Assembly (NCBI RefSeq): GCF_000423325.1
Contig: NZ_AUHT01000005.1
Coordinates: 248,001 to 312,000, forward strand
DNA length: 64,000 bases
Source: Lysobacter defluvii IMMIB APB-9 = DSM 18482
GTDB taxonomy: Bacteria > Pseudomonadota > Gammaproteobacteria > Xanthomonadales > Xanthomonadaceae
Direction: 5' to 3'
The position numbers and the translations under genes were made by a program. Below the pieces are notes generated by a model. The model was not told the DNA's origin. It searched no databases and saw only the letters and a program-made list of their open reading frames with translations. Every line of letters begins with the position of its first letter. Positions within the stretch are counted from its first letter, which is position 1. Below, piece after piece: positions 1-8,068 of the stretch.

Positions 1-505
1 GGAACCAGGCCAGGCCGGAGATGTCCTCGCCCGCGCCGTCGGCCCGGACGAGGAAGCGCAGCCACGCGCCCTCCCCCGCGGTGGCCTCGGCGACCGGCTC
101 GTCCCCGCCCCCGACCACGGGGATCAGGGCCATTCCCAGCGCCTGGCTCAGCCGCACCAGCGCCTGCTCGTGGGCCAGGCTCCAGGCAAGCACCCGGGCA
201 CGGCCCTCGTGATCGTTCCAGTGCATCGCGTCGGGAATCGAGCCGTCGCGGGGATCGAAGGCGACGACCAGGCGCGCGCCGTCGGAGTCGACGGCGAAGG
301 CCTCGGCCTCCGACGCGGGTTCACCCGGCTCCAGCACCAGTTCCCCGCCTCCCTCGACGGACCACCTGCGCGGCTGCCGGAACAGCGCCTGCATGACGAC
401 CGCCTGCGGCTCCGGCACCTGCGGAAGGCGGGTCGCAATGCCCTCGACCGGCACCCCCGGGTCGTGCTCCACGCGCGGCTCGGCCGCCACTTGCGACTCA
501 GCCAT
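1..505 (-). CDS. sctQ: SctQ-like type III secretion C-ring protein, N-terminal part (cut by window edge)
   Basis: An open frame without stop runs from ATG at 505 to the left edge, about 168 codons. The start overlaps the last 8 bases of the response-regulator gene, so the two are probably translationally coupled. The visible part is acidic and has no signal peptide or membrane segment. It contains a helical stretch with the pattern LAWSLAHEQALVRLSQALG followed by WLRFLVRAD, which resembles the divergent N-terminal half of SctQ/YscQ/HrcQ. The SPOA domain that would prove it lies outside the window. SctQ forms the cytoplasmic sorting platform with SctK, SctL and SctN, whose genes are nearby on the other strand. 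No other SctQ is present after sctP, where it normally sits, which supports the call. It could also be an unrelated protein of the regulatory operon. Confidence 0.55.
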   Translation of the reverse strand, partial: MAESQVAAEPRVEHDPGVPVEGIATRLPQVPEPQAVVMQALFRQPRRWSVEGGGELVLEPGEPASEAEAFAVDSDGARLVVAFDPRDGSIPDAMHWNDHEGRARVLAWSLAHEQALVRLSQALGMALIPVVGGGDEPVAEATAGEGAWLRFLVRADGAGEDISGLAWF

Positions 506-1091
506 GTCCCAGCGCCACCTTCATCAGGTCCGGGAGCGAGCGCACGCCCAGCTTGTTCATCATGTTGGCCCTGTGCAGTTCGACGGTCTTGATGCTGATG
601 CCGAGGATGTCGGCGATGATCTTGTTGGGCTTGCTGGCGACCACCAGGTCGAGCACCTGGCGCTCGCGCGGGCTGAGCCTGGCAAGGGCCTCGCTGGCAC
701 CGCGGACCCGGGCCAGCGCGGCATTGATCGCATCGACCAGCACCTCGTCGCCGAACGGCTTTTCCAGGAAGTTGGCCGCGCCCTTGCGCATCGCCTCGAC
801 CGCCAGCGGCACGTCGCCGTGCGCGGTCACGAACACCAGCGGGATGGCGTCGCCACGCCGGCGCAGCTCCTCCTGCAGCTGCACGCCGCTCATCTGTGGC
901 ATGCGGATGTCGGAGACCAGGCACTCGACCGTCCCCGGCGGCGGCCGCTCGCCGCGGCTCTCCAGGAAGGCGCCGGCGGACGGGTACGACTCGACCTCGA
1001 AACCCGCGGTCTCCAGCAGCCAGGCGGTGGATTCACGGAAGCCATCGTTGTCGTCCACGAGGTGGACCCGGGTGGCGGCATGGTCAGGCAT
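498..1091 (-). CDS. FixJ-family response regulator (receiver + LuxR-type HTH)
   Basis: This 197-residue two-domain regulator has an N-terminal receiver domain with the acidic pair near residues 13-14, the likely phospho-acceptor Asp61 in VSDIRMP, and the conserved Lys in FLEKPF. A C-terminal LuxR/FixJ helix-turn-helix (about 135-197) carries LSPRERQVLDLV and IKTVELHRANMMNKL. That layout is typical of FixJ/TtrR/StyR regulators, which bind DNA after phosphorylation. The ATG at 1091 has a GGAGG sequence about 9 bases upstream. It lies 72 bases after the kinase gene and overlaps the SctQ-like gene, so kinase, regulator and SctQ-like protein look like one operon. By position I infer that the pair controls the secretion locus; the signal is unknown. 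Confidence 0.93.
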   Translation of the reverse strand: MPDHAATRVHLVDDNDGFRESTAWLLETAGFEVESYPSAGAFLESRGERPPPGTVECLVSDIRMPQMSGVQLQEELRRRGDAIPLVFVTAHGDVPLAVEAMRKGAANFLEKPFGDEVLVDAINAALARVRGASEALARLSPRERQVLDLVVASKPNKIIADILGISIKTVELHRANMMNKLGVRSLPDLMKVALGHG

Positions 1092-1163
1092 GGCCTGGTT
1101 CCTCCATCGTCGGTGCCGTCCGGCGTTGGCCGGCGGCGCGGTCGGCCGGGCGGGCGGCGAGCA

Positions 1164-2261
1164 TCAGGTGCGCCCCTCCGCGACCGGCAGGGTGAAGCCG
1201 AACACGCTGCCGCCCTCCGGTGACGGTTCGAAGAACATCCGTCCCTCGTGGTACTCGATGATCGAGCGGCAGATCGCGAGGCCGATCCCGAGCCCGTCGG
1301 CCTTGGTGGTGAAGAAGGGCGAGAACAGCTGGTCCTGCTCGGCCTGGCTCAGGCCGCTGCCGCGGTCGACCACGCGGACCTCCACGTCGCCGTCGAGGTT
1401 GACCCGCCCGTCCACCCGCAGCGCGCGCTCGCCGGGCGGCGTCTCGCGCATCGCCTCGATCGCGTTCTTGACCAGGTTCAACAGCACCTGCTCGACCATG
1501 ACCCGGTCGGCATAGACGTCGGGAAGGTCCTCGGGCAGGCGCAGCTCGATGCACAGCTCCTGGCGCTCGGCCTCCAGCCGCAGCAGTTCGAGCACCGTGT
1601 CGGCGATGCCCGCGAGCCGGTGCGCGGACCGGCGCGGCTCGCGGGCGCGGACGAACTCGCGCACCCGGGCGATCACCGCGCTGGCATGCTCGGCCTGCGT
1701 CCGCGCGGCCTGCAGCGCGCGCTCCACCTGCACCGGACCACCCGCCTGGCCGACCAGCCTCAGGCTGCCGTTGAGGTAGTTGACGATGGCCGCCAGTGGC
1801 TGGTTGAGCTCGTGGGCCAGGGTCGCCGCCATCTCCCCAACCGACATCAGGCGGGAGGTGAACAGCAGTTTTTCCTGCCGGCTCTTGTGCGAATCGAGCA
1901 CTTCGATGCGCTCGGAAATGTCCACCGCGCTGAGCAGGTCGAGCGCCTGGCCGGTGTCCTCGACCCGCCCCCAGTGCAGGCTGTACCAGCGCCCGCTGTG
2001 CGGCAGCCGCACGTCCCGCCGGCCTGGCGTATCGCCGGTCGAACCGGGGTGCAGTTCGCGCATCAGCCGGTCACGCGAAACGTGGCCGGGCACGGGCCCG
2101 AACTGGTCGTGGTAGCGCCGGTTGCCGGCGACCAGGCGCCCGGTTTCGCAATCGAATGCCGCGCACGCCACCGGGAGCGCCTCCAGCAGCGCGTCCAGCG
2201 ACGGCGATGCATCTGCGTGCGCGGTGCCCTGCCCGTGCACCGCCCCCCCGTCGACCCCCAT
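1164..2261 (-). CDS. PAS-domain sensor histidine kinase, soluble, FixL-like
   Basis: This 365-residue kinase has an N-terminal PAS-like domain (about 20-115) and no membrane segment, so it should sense a cytoplasmic signal. The kinase core shows the H-box LAHELNQPLAA with the phospho-accepting His near residue 150, the N-box NLVKNAIEAM, and G-boxes DRGSGL and GLGIGLAI. This is the HPK4/NtrB-FixL style that pairs with FixJ-type regulators such as its downstream neighbour. No haem-binding PAS residues could be assigned. The start was set at ATG 2261 because GGAGG lies 6 to 8 bases upstream; a GTG at 2267 sits too close to that site. The gene is transcribed away from the fliO-like gene from an 87- to 93-base shared intergenic region. 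Confidence 0.92.
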   Translation of the reverse strand: MGVDGGAVHGQGTAHADASPSLDALLEALPVACAAFDCETGRLVAGNRRYHDQFGPVPGHVSRDRLMRELHPGSTGDTPGRRDVRLPHSGRWYSLHWGRVEDTGQALDLLSAVDISERIEVLDSHKSRQEKLLFTSRLMSVGEMAATLAHELNQPLAAIVNYLNGSLRLVGQAGGPVQVERALQAARTQAEHASAVIARVREFVRAREPRRSAHRLAGIADTVLELLRLEAERQELCIELRLPEDLPDVYADRVMVEQVLLNLVKNAIEAMRETPPGERALRVDGRVNLDGDVEVRVVDRGSGLSQAEQDQLFSPFFTTKADGLGIGLAICRSIIEYHEGRMFFEPSPEGGSVFGFTLPVAEGRT

Positions 2262-2354
2262 CAGCACCCTCCCCCTGGCCGGTCCGCCGGACTCACGTGC
2301 GCTCGCCGGCGGCTGCTACGGTACCGCGCACCATCCTGCAGGAGTCCAGCCCCG

Positions 2355-2777
2355 ATGTCCGCACGCCTCCACGCCGCCCTTGGCCTGCTGGCCGCATGCA
2401 CCCCGTTGTCGGTACATGCAGCGGCACCCGCCGCCGGGGGCGGCAGCATCGCCGCCGACGTGCTGGCGGTGCTGATCCCGCTCGTGCTGGTCATGGCCGT
2501 CCTCGTTGCGGTGCTGTACTACGCACGGCGCCGCTACCGGCTGACCGGCGCGGGCGCGGCGCTTTCGGTGGTGCAGATCCTGCCGGTCGGGCCGCGCGAG
2601 CGCGTGGTCGTGGTGCGGACCCGAAACGACCGCTACCTGGCCGTGGGCGTCGGCGCCCAGGCGCTGAGCCTGATCGCGGAACTCGATCCCCTGGATGTGG
2701 CACTCGACCCCCCTTCGTCTTCCATCGGTACTGCTTCCGCGGCCCCTTCCAGCGGAACTTCCGGCCGGAACGGGTAG
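2355..2777 (+). CDS. FliO-like membrane protein at a type III secretion locus
   Basis: The 140-residue product has a cleavable-looking signal segment (1-24), one membrane helix (about 37-58: LAVLIPLVLVMAVLVAVLYY) and a short cytoplasmic domain. That domain has the FliO pattern VVQILPVGPRERVVVVRTRNDRYLAVGV, cut here into VVQILPVGPRERVVVV and RYLAVGVGAQALSLI. FliO is a small membrane protein that helps assemble the FliPQR export gate of flagella; injectisomes are usually described without it. The C-terminal tail is Ser/Gly-rich and low in complexity. AGGAG at 2340-2344 precedes the ATG by 10 bases. The gene lies 277 bases before sctV on the same strand and may act on the same export gate. The FliO family assignment rests on a short motif, so it is moderately sure. 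Confidence 0.7.
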   Translation: MSARLHAALGLLAACTPLSVHAAAPAAGGGSIAADVLAVLIPLVLVMAVLVAVLYYARRRYRLTGAGAALSVVQILPVGPRERVVVVRTRNDRYLAVGVGAQALSLIAELDPLDVALDPPSSSIGTASAAPSSGTSGRNG

Positions 2778-2863
2778 CACGTCCGTGTGTCCGCCCCGTG
2801 AAGGCCCCGGCCACCTGCCCCGCGCTCCGGCAGGGTGGCAATCGCCGGGGCAATGGTGCTAGC

Positions 2864-2892
2864 TTCCGACCTGTCCCTCAGCGGCAGATAGT
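2864..2892 (+). promoter_or_regulatory. Weak candidate sigma-70 promoter before sctV
   Basis: TTCCGA at 2864-2869 and GATAGT at 2887-2892 are 17 bases apart in the 277-base gap between the fliO-like gene and sctV. Both boxes match consensus only partly. A regulator-dependent promoter would be expected for a secretion operon, so a weak match is not disqualifying. I see no other convincing element or gene in 2778-3054. Confidence 0.25.
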
Positions 2893-3054
2893 GCCTTTGG
2901 AGGACAACACGATCAAACCCGGCGGCGGATCCAGACCCGTATAGCGGGCCCGCCGAAGGGAGACGAAGGGGCCAAGGGGCCCCGCGGCGGCACTCCAGGA
3001 GGATGGCCGCGGACGGTCGGGCGGAAGGATCGCTACGGAAACGGGGGGAAGGGC

Positions 3055-5106
3055 GTGCGCGAGCTGATCGGTACACTGCTGGCACCACCACAGGGTGCCG
3101 GCCCGCGGCGCCGCAACGGGTACAGCGACATCGTGCTGGCGATCGGCGCGGTGACGATCATCACGCTGATGATCCTGCCGCTGCCGCTGGCGGTGATCGA
3201 CACCCTGGTCGCCTTCAACATCGCGATCGGCTTCGCGTTGCTGCTGCTGGCGATCTACATCCCCTCGCCGGTCGCCTTTTCCAGCTTCCCCAGCGTGCTG
3301 CTGCTGACGACGCTGTTCCGGCTGGCGCTTTCGATCGCGATCACCAAGTCGATCCTGATCAACGCCGACGCGGGCCACATCATCGACACCTTCGGCAACA
3401 TGGTCGCCGGCGGCAACCTGGTGGTCGGCCTGGTGGTGTTCCTGATCATCACCGTGGTGCAGTTCATCGTCGTCGCCAAGGGCGCCGAGCGCGTGGCCGA
3501 GGTCGCCGCCCGCTTCACCCTCGACGCCATGCCGGGCAAGCAGCTGTCGATCGACTCGGACCTGCGCTCCGGCCTGCTGGACAAGGACGAGGCGCGCAAG
3601 AAGCGCCGCCTGCTCGAGACCGAGAGCCAGCTCTACGGCAGCCTCGATGGCGCGATGAAGTTCGTGAAGGGCGATGCGATCGCCGGCATCGTGATCATCA
3701 TCATCAACCTGCTCGGCGGCCTGGCCGTGGGCGTGCTGCAGCACGACATGCCGCTGGGCGAGGCCACCCAGACCTACAGCATCCTCACCATCGGCGACGG
3801 GCTGGTCTCGCAGATCCCGGCGATCCTGGCGGCGATCTCCGCCGGCCTGGTGGTCACCCGTACCGCCGGCGAGGAGGAGGACGCGCACCTGGGCGCGGCG
3901 ATCACCCGCCAGGTCTCGGCGCAGCCACGCATCGCGCTGATCACCGGCGTGCTGTCGCTCCTGATGATGCTGGTGCCGGGCTTCCCGACCCTGGTGTTCG
4001 GCGTGATCGGCGTGGCGCTGCTCGGCTTCTCGGCCTGGCGCTACCGCCACGAGTACGAGGTGCTCCGGCGCGCCTTCCGCGTCACCGATGCCGAGATGGC
4101 CACGGTGAACGAGCCGCAGGAGGTCGACGACCTCGCCCCGCCGGCACCGTTGCAGCTTTCCGTGTCGCCTGCGCTGGTGGAGTCCGCCGGCGGCAAGCAG
4201 CCGGTGCTCGACCTGCTGCTGGCGACCGCCCAGCAGCTGCGCGAACGGACCGGCGTGCCGCTCCCCACCCCCGCGCTCAAGGTCGACGCCAGCCTGGAGC
4301 CCCACGGGTACCGGCTCACCGCCTTCGGCGGGCGGATCGCCTCCGGCGTGCTGCCTTCGGGCCGGCACTTCCGCCCGGCGCGGGCCGGTACCGAGCCGGG
4401 CAAGTCGCCGGCCGGCTTCTATCCCGCCCTGCCCGGCGAATGGGTGGAGCCCGCCGAAGGCACGCAACCGCCGATGGAGGCGTTGCAGTCGCACCTGCAA
4501 CACGCGATCGAACGCCGCATGGGCGGTTTCATCGGCATCCAGGAGACTTCCCGGCTGTTCGCGAAGATGCAGCGCGACTACCCGGACCTGATCAAGGAAA
4601 TGCTCCGCGTCGTGGCACCGCAGCGCGTGGCTGACGTGCTGCGCCGGCTGGCCGAGGAAGGCGTGCCGATGCGCAACCTGCGCGACGTGTTCGAGGCGAT
4701 CACCGACGTGGGCGGGCGCGAGAAGGACGTGGTGCTGCTGACCGAGTACGTGCGCGTCGCGCTCAAGCGCGAGATCGCCGAACGCTACGCCGATGACGAG
4801 CGCACGCTACACGTGCTGCTGATCCATCCGGAACTGGAGGACCGGCTGCGCCAGTCGGTGCGCGTGGCGGGCGGCGCCAGCCAGCTCGCGATCGCGCCGG
4901 AGACCGCCGCCCGCCTGAGCGGCGAAGTGCGCGGCCACCTGGCCCGCCAGCAGCAGGGGACCGCCCCGGTGCTGCTGTGTTCACTCGACGTGCGCCGGCA
5001 CCTGCGCAAGCTGCTGGAGAACGACTTCTTCAGCCTCCCGGTGCTGTCGTACCAGGAACTGGCCCCCGACCTGCGCATCGTGCAGGCCGGGCAGATCAAC
5101 GCATGA
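3055..5106 (+). CDS. sctV: Type III secretion export gate protein SctV (LcrD/HrcV/InvA family)
   Basis: SctV is the large export-gate subunit whose cytoplasmic domain forms a nonameric ring that receives chaperone-substrate complexes. The 683-residue protein has the usual family length. Its N-terminal half contains about seven to eight membrane helices up to residue 345. The FHIPEP family signature is clear around 143-170 (GAERVAEVAARFTLDAMPGK and SIDSDLRSGLLD). The C-terminal cytoplasmic domain runs from about 365. The start is GTG 3055, preceded by a purine-rich GGGGGGAAGGG. It is the first gene of a compact operon, and its TGA overlaps the sctD ATG in ATGA. The flagellar paralogue FlhA is possible in principle, but the SctD-SctI-SctJ-SctK neighbours make it an injectisome gene. 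Confidence 0.97.
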   Translation: MRELIGTLLAPPQGAGPRRRNGYSDIVLAIGAVTIITLMILPLPLAVIDTLVAFNIAIGFALLLLAIYIPSPVAFSSFPSVLLLTTLFRLALSIAITKSILINADAGHIIDTFGNMVAGGNLVVGLVVFLIITVVQFIVVAKGAERVAEVAARFTLDAMPGKQLSIDSDLRSGLLDKDEARKKRRLLETESQLYGSLDGAMKFVKGDAIAGIVIIIINLLGGLAVGVLQHDMPLGEATQTYSILTIGDGLVSQIPAILAAISAGLVVTRTAGEEEDAHLGAAITRQVSAQPRIALITGVLSLLMMLVPGFPTLVFGVIGVALLGFSAWRYRHEYEVLRRAFRVTDAEMATVNEPQEVDDLAPPAPLQLSVSPALVESAGGKQPVLDLLLATAQQLRERTGVPLPTPALKVDASLEPHGYRLTAFGGRIASGVLPSGRHFRPARAGTEPGKSPAGFYPALPGEWVEPAEGTQPPMEALQSHLQHAIERRMGGFIGIQETSRLFAKMQRDYPDLIKEMLRVVAPQRVADVLRRLAEEGVPMRNLRDVFEAITDVGGREKDVVLLTEYVRVALKREIAERYADDERTLHVLLIHPELEDRLRQSVRVAGGASQLAIAPETAARLSGEVRGHLARQQQGTAPVLLCSLDVRRHLRKLLENDFFSLPVLSYQELAPDLRIVQAGQINA

Positions 5107-6419
5107 GTTCGCATGAAGGGCAGCCCGCTCCCGCAGCGGACGCCAAGGTGGGGAACATGGCCGAGGATGTTGTCGACAACACGGTCGTCGAAGAGACCCA
5201 GGAGCCGGCCCCGCTGGTGCTGCGGATCCTGTCGGGCCTGCACGACGGCGCCAGCCGCGTGCTCTCCGAGCAGGAGATGCTGCTGATCGGCAGCGGCGAG
5301 GACTGCGACATCATCCTGTCCGACCCCGGCGTCGCGCGGCACCACGCGATGGTGCTGCGCCACGGCGACACGCTCTCGCTGCGGGCCATCGACGCGGCCA
5401 TGGAGTTCGCCGGCGATCCGCTGGAGCCCGGCGACCCGATCGGCTTCCCGCTGCTGGAGCCGGCCCGCCTGGGCGGCGTCTCGATCGCCATCGGGCCGGC
5501 CGACGCGCCGGGCTGGACGGCGCTGGGCGCCACGCCCGGCGCGGTCGCGGCCACCCCGCCGCCTGCCCCGCCGGCCTCGCGTCCGCTGCTGCCCACCGCG
5601 CTCGCCGCCGTGGCGTTGCTGTCGCTGGTCTCGGTGGGCATCTACGCGATGGTCCGCCCCGCCGACGAGCCGTCCGCCACCCCGGAGGAGCGGATCGAGG
5701 TGATGGTCGACGAATACGGCATCCGCGACAGCGAGCTGTTCGAAGGCAGCGGCGACTCGCTCGTCCTCGCCGGCACCGTCGAGGACGCGGCCACCGCCGA
5801 ACGGTTGCGGCAGCGCATCGACGAGGAGGGGCTCGCCATCGAGCTCCGCCTGCGCACGGGCGACGACGTGGCCAACGACGTCCGCGAGGTGCTGCGCACC
5901 TTCGGGATCAGCGCGACCACGAGTTACCAGGGCAACGGCGCCGTCCGCGTGGAACCCATGGGCGGGTTCGACGACTGGGCGCTGCTGGCCGAGGCCGGCA
6001 GCTCGCGCGTGATGCGCGACGTCAATGGCTTCACCGAGCTGCTCCCGCCGCGCAACGCGCCGATGCCCACGCCGGGCCGGCCGGCGCGCAAGGTCGAGGA
6101 GCCGGTGCGGATGATCGCCGTGGTGACCGGCGACGACCCGCACGTGCTTGCCTCCAACGGAGTGGAGTACCGCCCCGGCGAGATCCTGCCGGACGGTCGC
6201 GGACGGCTGTCGGGGATCAGCGAGAAGGGCGCGCTGACCATGGTGGGCGGCGAGGTCCGCAAGCTGAAGATCGAGCCTGCCCCGCCACCCGACGACGAGG
6301 CCGCGGACGAACTCCCCGGCGACCTTGCCGCCGCGGATTCCCCCGACGGGGAGGCAACCGGTCCGCAGCCAGGCGCCGGGGAGGCTCCCTCGACCGACGC
6401 CCCGGCGACGCCCCACTGA
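5103..6419 (+). CDS. sctD: Type III secretion inner-membrane ring protein SctD (YscD family)
   Basis: The 438-residue product forms the outer of the two inner-membrane rings together with SctJ. It has a cytoplasmic FHA-like domain (about 36-130), a Pro/Ala linker, a single membrane helix at about 162-184 (LLPTALAAVALLSLVSVGIY) and a periplasmic part with BON-like ring-building repeats (about 195-330). The C-terminal tail is Asp/Glu/Pro-rich and probably disordered. The FHA domain lacks an obvious phosphothreonine-binding signature, as is usual in SctD. The start at 5103 overlaps the sctV stop by 4 bases (ATGA), which implies translational coupling. About 65 bases separate it from the needle candidate. 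Confidence 0.9.
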   Translation: MSSHEGQPAPAADAKVGNMAEDVVDNTVVEETQEPAPLVLRILSGLHDGASRVLSEQEMLLIGSGEDCDIILSDPGVARHHAMVLRHGDTLSLRAIDAAMEFAGDPLEPGDPIGFPLLEPARLGGVSIAIGPADAPGWTALGATPGAVAATPPPAPPASRPLLPTALAAVALLSLVSVGIYAMVRPADEPSATPEERIEVMVDEYGIRDSELFEGSGDSLVLAGTVEDAATAERLRQRIDEEGLAIELRLRTGDDVANDVREVLRTFGISATTSYQGNGAVRVEPMGGFDDWALLAEAGSSRVMRDVNGFTELLPPRNAPMPTPGRPARKVEEPVRMIAVVTGDDPHVLASNGVEYRPGEILPDGRGRLSGISEKGALTMVGGEVRKLKIEPAPPPDDEAADELPGDLAAADSPDGEATGPQPGAGEAPSTDAPATPH

Positions 6420-6485
6420 ACCAGGCCTCCGCGGGCAGGCCGGATGTCCGCACCAGAAGTTCCATCCGCAACAAGGAGAACGCTG

Positions 6486-6809
6486 ATGAGCATCAACCCG
6501 ACCGACCCGAACGCGGGCCTGACCACCTTCATCGCCTCGGCCAACGCCGGCACCACCCGCAAGCCCGCCTCCTCGGGCGCCAGCACCAGCTGGTACGAGG
6601 CCATGGCGAAGGCCTGGGGCCAGACGCTCGACGGCCAGGCGGCCCGTGTCACCCAGCTGTCGGACACCATCGCGCAGGGTGGCGACCAGCCTTCCAACAT
6701 GGTCCAGCTCACCGCCGAGAGCCTGCGCATGCAGTTCATCTCCAACAACGCGGCGACCTCGCAGAACGCGGTCGGCCACGCGCTGGAAACCCTGGGCAAG
6801 CGCCAGTAA
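6486..6809 (+). CDS. sctF: Candidate type III secretion needle/filament subunit (SctF position)
   Basis: This 107-residue protein has no signal peptide and no membrane segment. It starts with about 33 Ser/Thr/Gly-rich residues and then has two helices, SWYEAMAKAWGQTLDGQAAR and LTAESLRMQFIS, ending in ALETLGKRQ. A small helical-hairpin protein between sctD and sctI is where Ysc-type loci carry the needle gene sctF. It does not show the textbook YscF/PscF sequence, so the call rests on size, predicted helicity and position. AAGGAG lies 8 bases before the ATG. A second protein of exactly 107 residues at 15410-15733 aligns with it from the SW motif to the end. Alternatives are an EspA-like filament or another early secreted substrate. 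Confidence 0.6.
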   Translation: MSINPTDPNAGLTTFIASANAGTTRKPASSGASTSWYEAMAKAWGQTLDGQAARVTQLSDTIAQGGDQPSNMVQLTAESLRMQFISNNAATSQNAVGHALETLGKRQ

Positions 6810-6836
6810 GGCGCACCCCACGACGGGAGAACCAAC

Positions 6837-7277
6837 ATGATCGAAGCCATCCAGGCCGGCGTCGCCGCGAGTACCCAGGCGGGTACCGGCGCCACGGCGG
6901 CATCGCAATCGCAGGCGCAACACAGCCCGCAGGCCGCGGGCGAGCAGATGCGCGAGTTCGCCGCGTCGATGGAGCGCGCCGGGCAGGTCGGCCCGACCGG
7001 CGGCGAAGGCGACATGGCCATGCTGTCGGTGCAGGCCGCGGGCAAGCCCGAGGGCACCCGCGCCGTGCTCCAGGCGCTGGAAAGCCTCAACGGGGGCGCC
7101 GAGCGGATCGAGTCGATGTCGCACTCGCTGGCCGCCGGGTCGTCGGACTTCACCCCCGCCGAGATGATCCAGCTGACCATGCGCGCGCACCAGTTCATGT
7201 TCACCGCGCAGCTGACCTCGAACGTGGCGAACCGTTCCTCGGACGGCATCCAGCAGCTGTTCCGCCAGCAGTCGTAA
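6837..7277 (+). CDS. sctI: Type III secretion inner rod/adaptor SctI (YscI/HrpB family)
   Basis: The 146-residue protein carries the typical SctI C-terminal block at about 105-146: FTPAEMIQLTMRAHQFMF, then QLTSNVANRSSDGIQQLF. In this family the C-terminal helix polymerises or links the export gate to the needle. The N-terminal half is Ala/Gln-rich and looks flexible, as expected for an early secreted substrate. There is no signal peptide. The gene starts 27 bases after the needle candidate, with GGGAGAACCAAC before the ATG, and ends 13 bases before sctJ. Confidence 0.92.
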   Translation: MIEAIQAGVAASTQAGTGATAASQSQAQHSPQAAGEQMREFAASMERAGQVGPTGGEGDMAMLSVQAAGKPEGTRAVLQALESLNGGAERIESMSHSLAAGSSDFTPAEMIQLTMRAHQFMFTAQLTSNVANRSSDGIQQLFRQQS

Positions 7278-7290
7278 CGGAGGCCCCAGC

Positions 7291-8067
7291 ATGAGCCGTC
7301 CATTCCCAAGCGCCTGGCGCCCGGTTGCCGCGGTACTCGCCTGCCTGTTGCTGGCGGCCTGCAGCCGCTCCACGCTCTACACCGACCTGGAGGAGCAGCA
7401 GGCCAACCAGGTCATGGCGGCGCTGCTGGCCGCGGGCGTGGCGGCCGAGAAGGCACCGGCGGCCAGCAAGAAGGGCTGGGAGGTCCAGGTCGAGAAGGCC
7501 GACTTCTCCTATGCCATGCAGGTCCTGGACGCGAACGGCCTCCCCGGCTCCGCCCGGGTGACGCTGTGCGACGTGTTCCGCAAGGAGGGCTTCGCCTCTT
7601 CCGCGCTGGAGGAGCGCGCACGCTACAAGTGCGGGCAGCAGCAGGAGATCGAGGCCACCCTGATGCGGATCGACGGGGTGGTCGATGCCCGGGTGCACGT
7701 GGCCATCCCCGAGGACGATCCGCTGGGACGCAACCCGCGCGAGGCCTCGGCCTCGGTGGTGATCTACGAGCTGCCGGGTTACGAGCTGCGCAACCGCGAG
7801 ACCGACGTCAAGGTGCTGGTCGTGGATGGCATCGAGTACCTCAACGACCCCAACCGCGTTTCGGTGAAGTTCTTCACCCGGGCCGTGCCCCCGGCGGGCG
7901 CACGCGAGCAGCAGATGCCGGTGGCGATGTCCTCGTTCAGCCCGGTGGCGCTGGTCGTGCTGGCCCTGATGGCCCTGGCCGGTGGCCTGGTGGCCATGCG
8001 CAAGCGGCTGCCGCTGCCGCGGCGTGCCCCGGCCGCCCCCGAGGCACCGAGCTGGAAGGACGAGTGA
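7291..8067 (+). CDS. sctJ: Type III secretion inner-membrane ring lipoprotein SctJ (YscJ/PrgK family)
   Basis: SctJ forms the inner ring of the membrane base with SctD. The 258-residue protein has a lipoprotein signal ending in LLLAAC (Cys24). It begins LYTDLEEQQANQVMAALLAA, and has the second ring-building domain with IDGVVDARVHVAIP and the family segment SASVVIYELPGY. A C-terminal membrane helix lies at about 209-228, followed by the basic stretch RKRLPLPRR. All are standard for the family, including length. A GGAGG sits 6 to 10 bases ahead of the ATG. Unlike flagellar FliF it has the lipobox, which confirms the injectisome type. Confidence 0.97.
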   Translation: MSRPFPSAWRPVAAVLACLLLAACSRSTLYTDLEEQQANQVMAALLAAGVAAEKAPAASKKGWEVQVEKADFSYAMQVLDANGLPGSARVTLCDVFRKEGFASSALEERARYKCGQQQEIEATLMRIDGVVDARVHVAIPEDDPLGRNPREASASVVIYELPGYELRNRETDVKVLVVDGIEYLNDPNRVSVKFFTRAVPPAGAREQQMPVAMSSFSPVALVVLALMALAGGLVAMRKRLPLPRRAPAAPEAPSWKDE

Positions 8068-8068
8068 G

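Noticed and set aside
2891-2944. 17-codon GTG open frame before sctV
   Set aside because: Too short, no ribosome site in the right place and no similarity to anything; treated as leader sequence.
4785-7373. 862-codon open frame on the minus strand
   Set aside because: It lies antisense to sctV, sctD, sctF and sctI. Its translation is Arg/Gly/Ala/His-rich with no domain, the usual GC-skew shadow.
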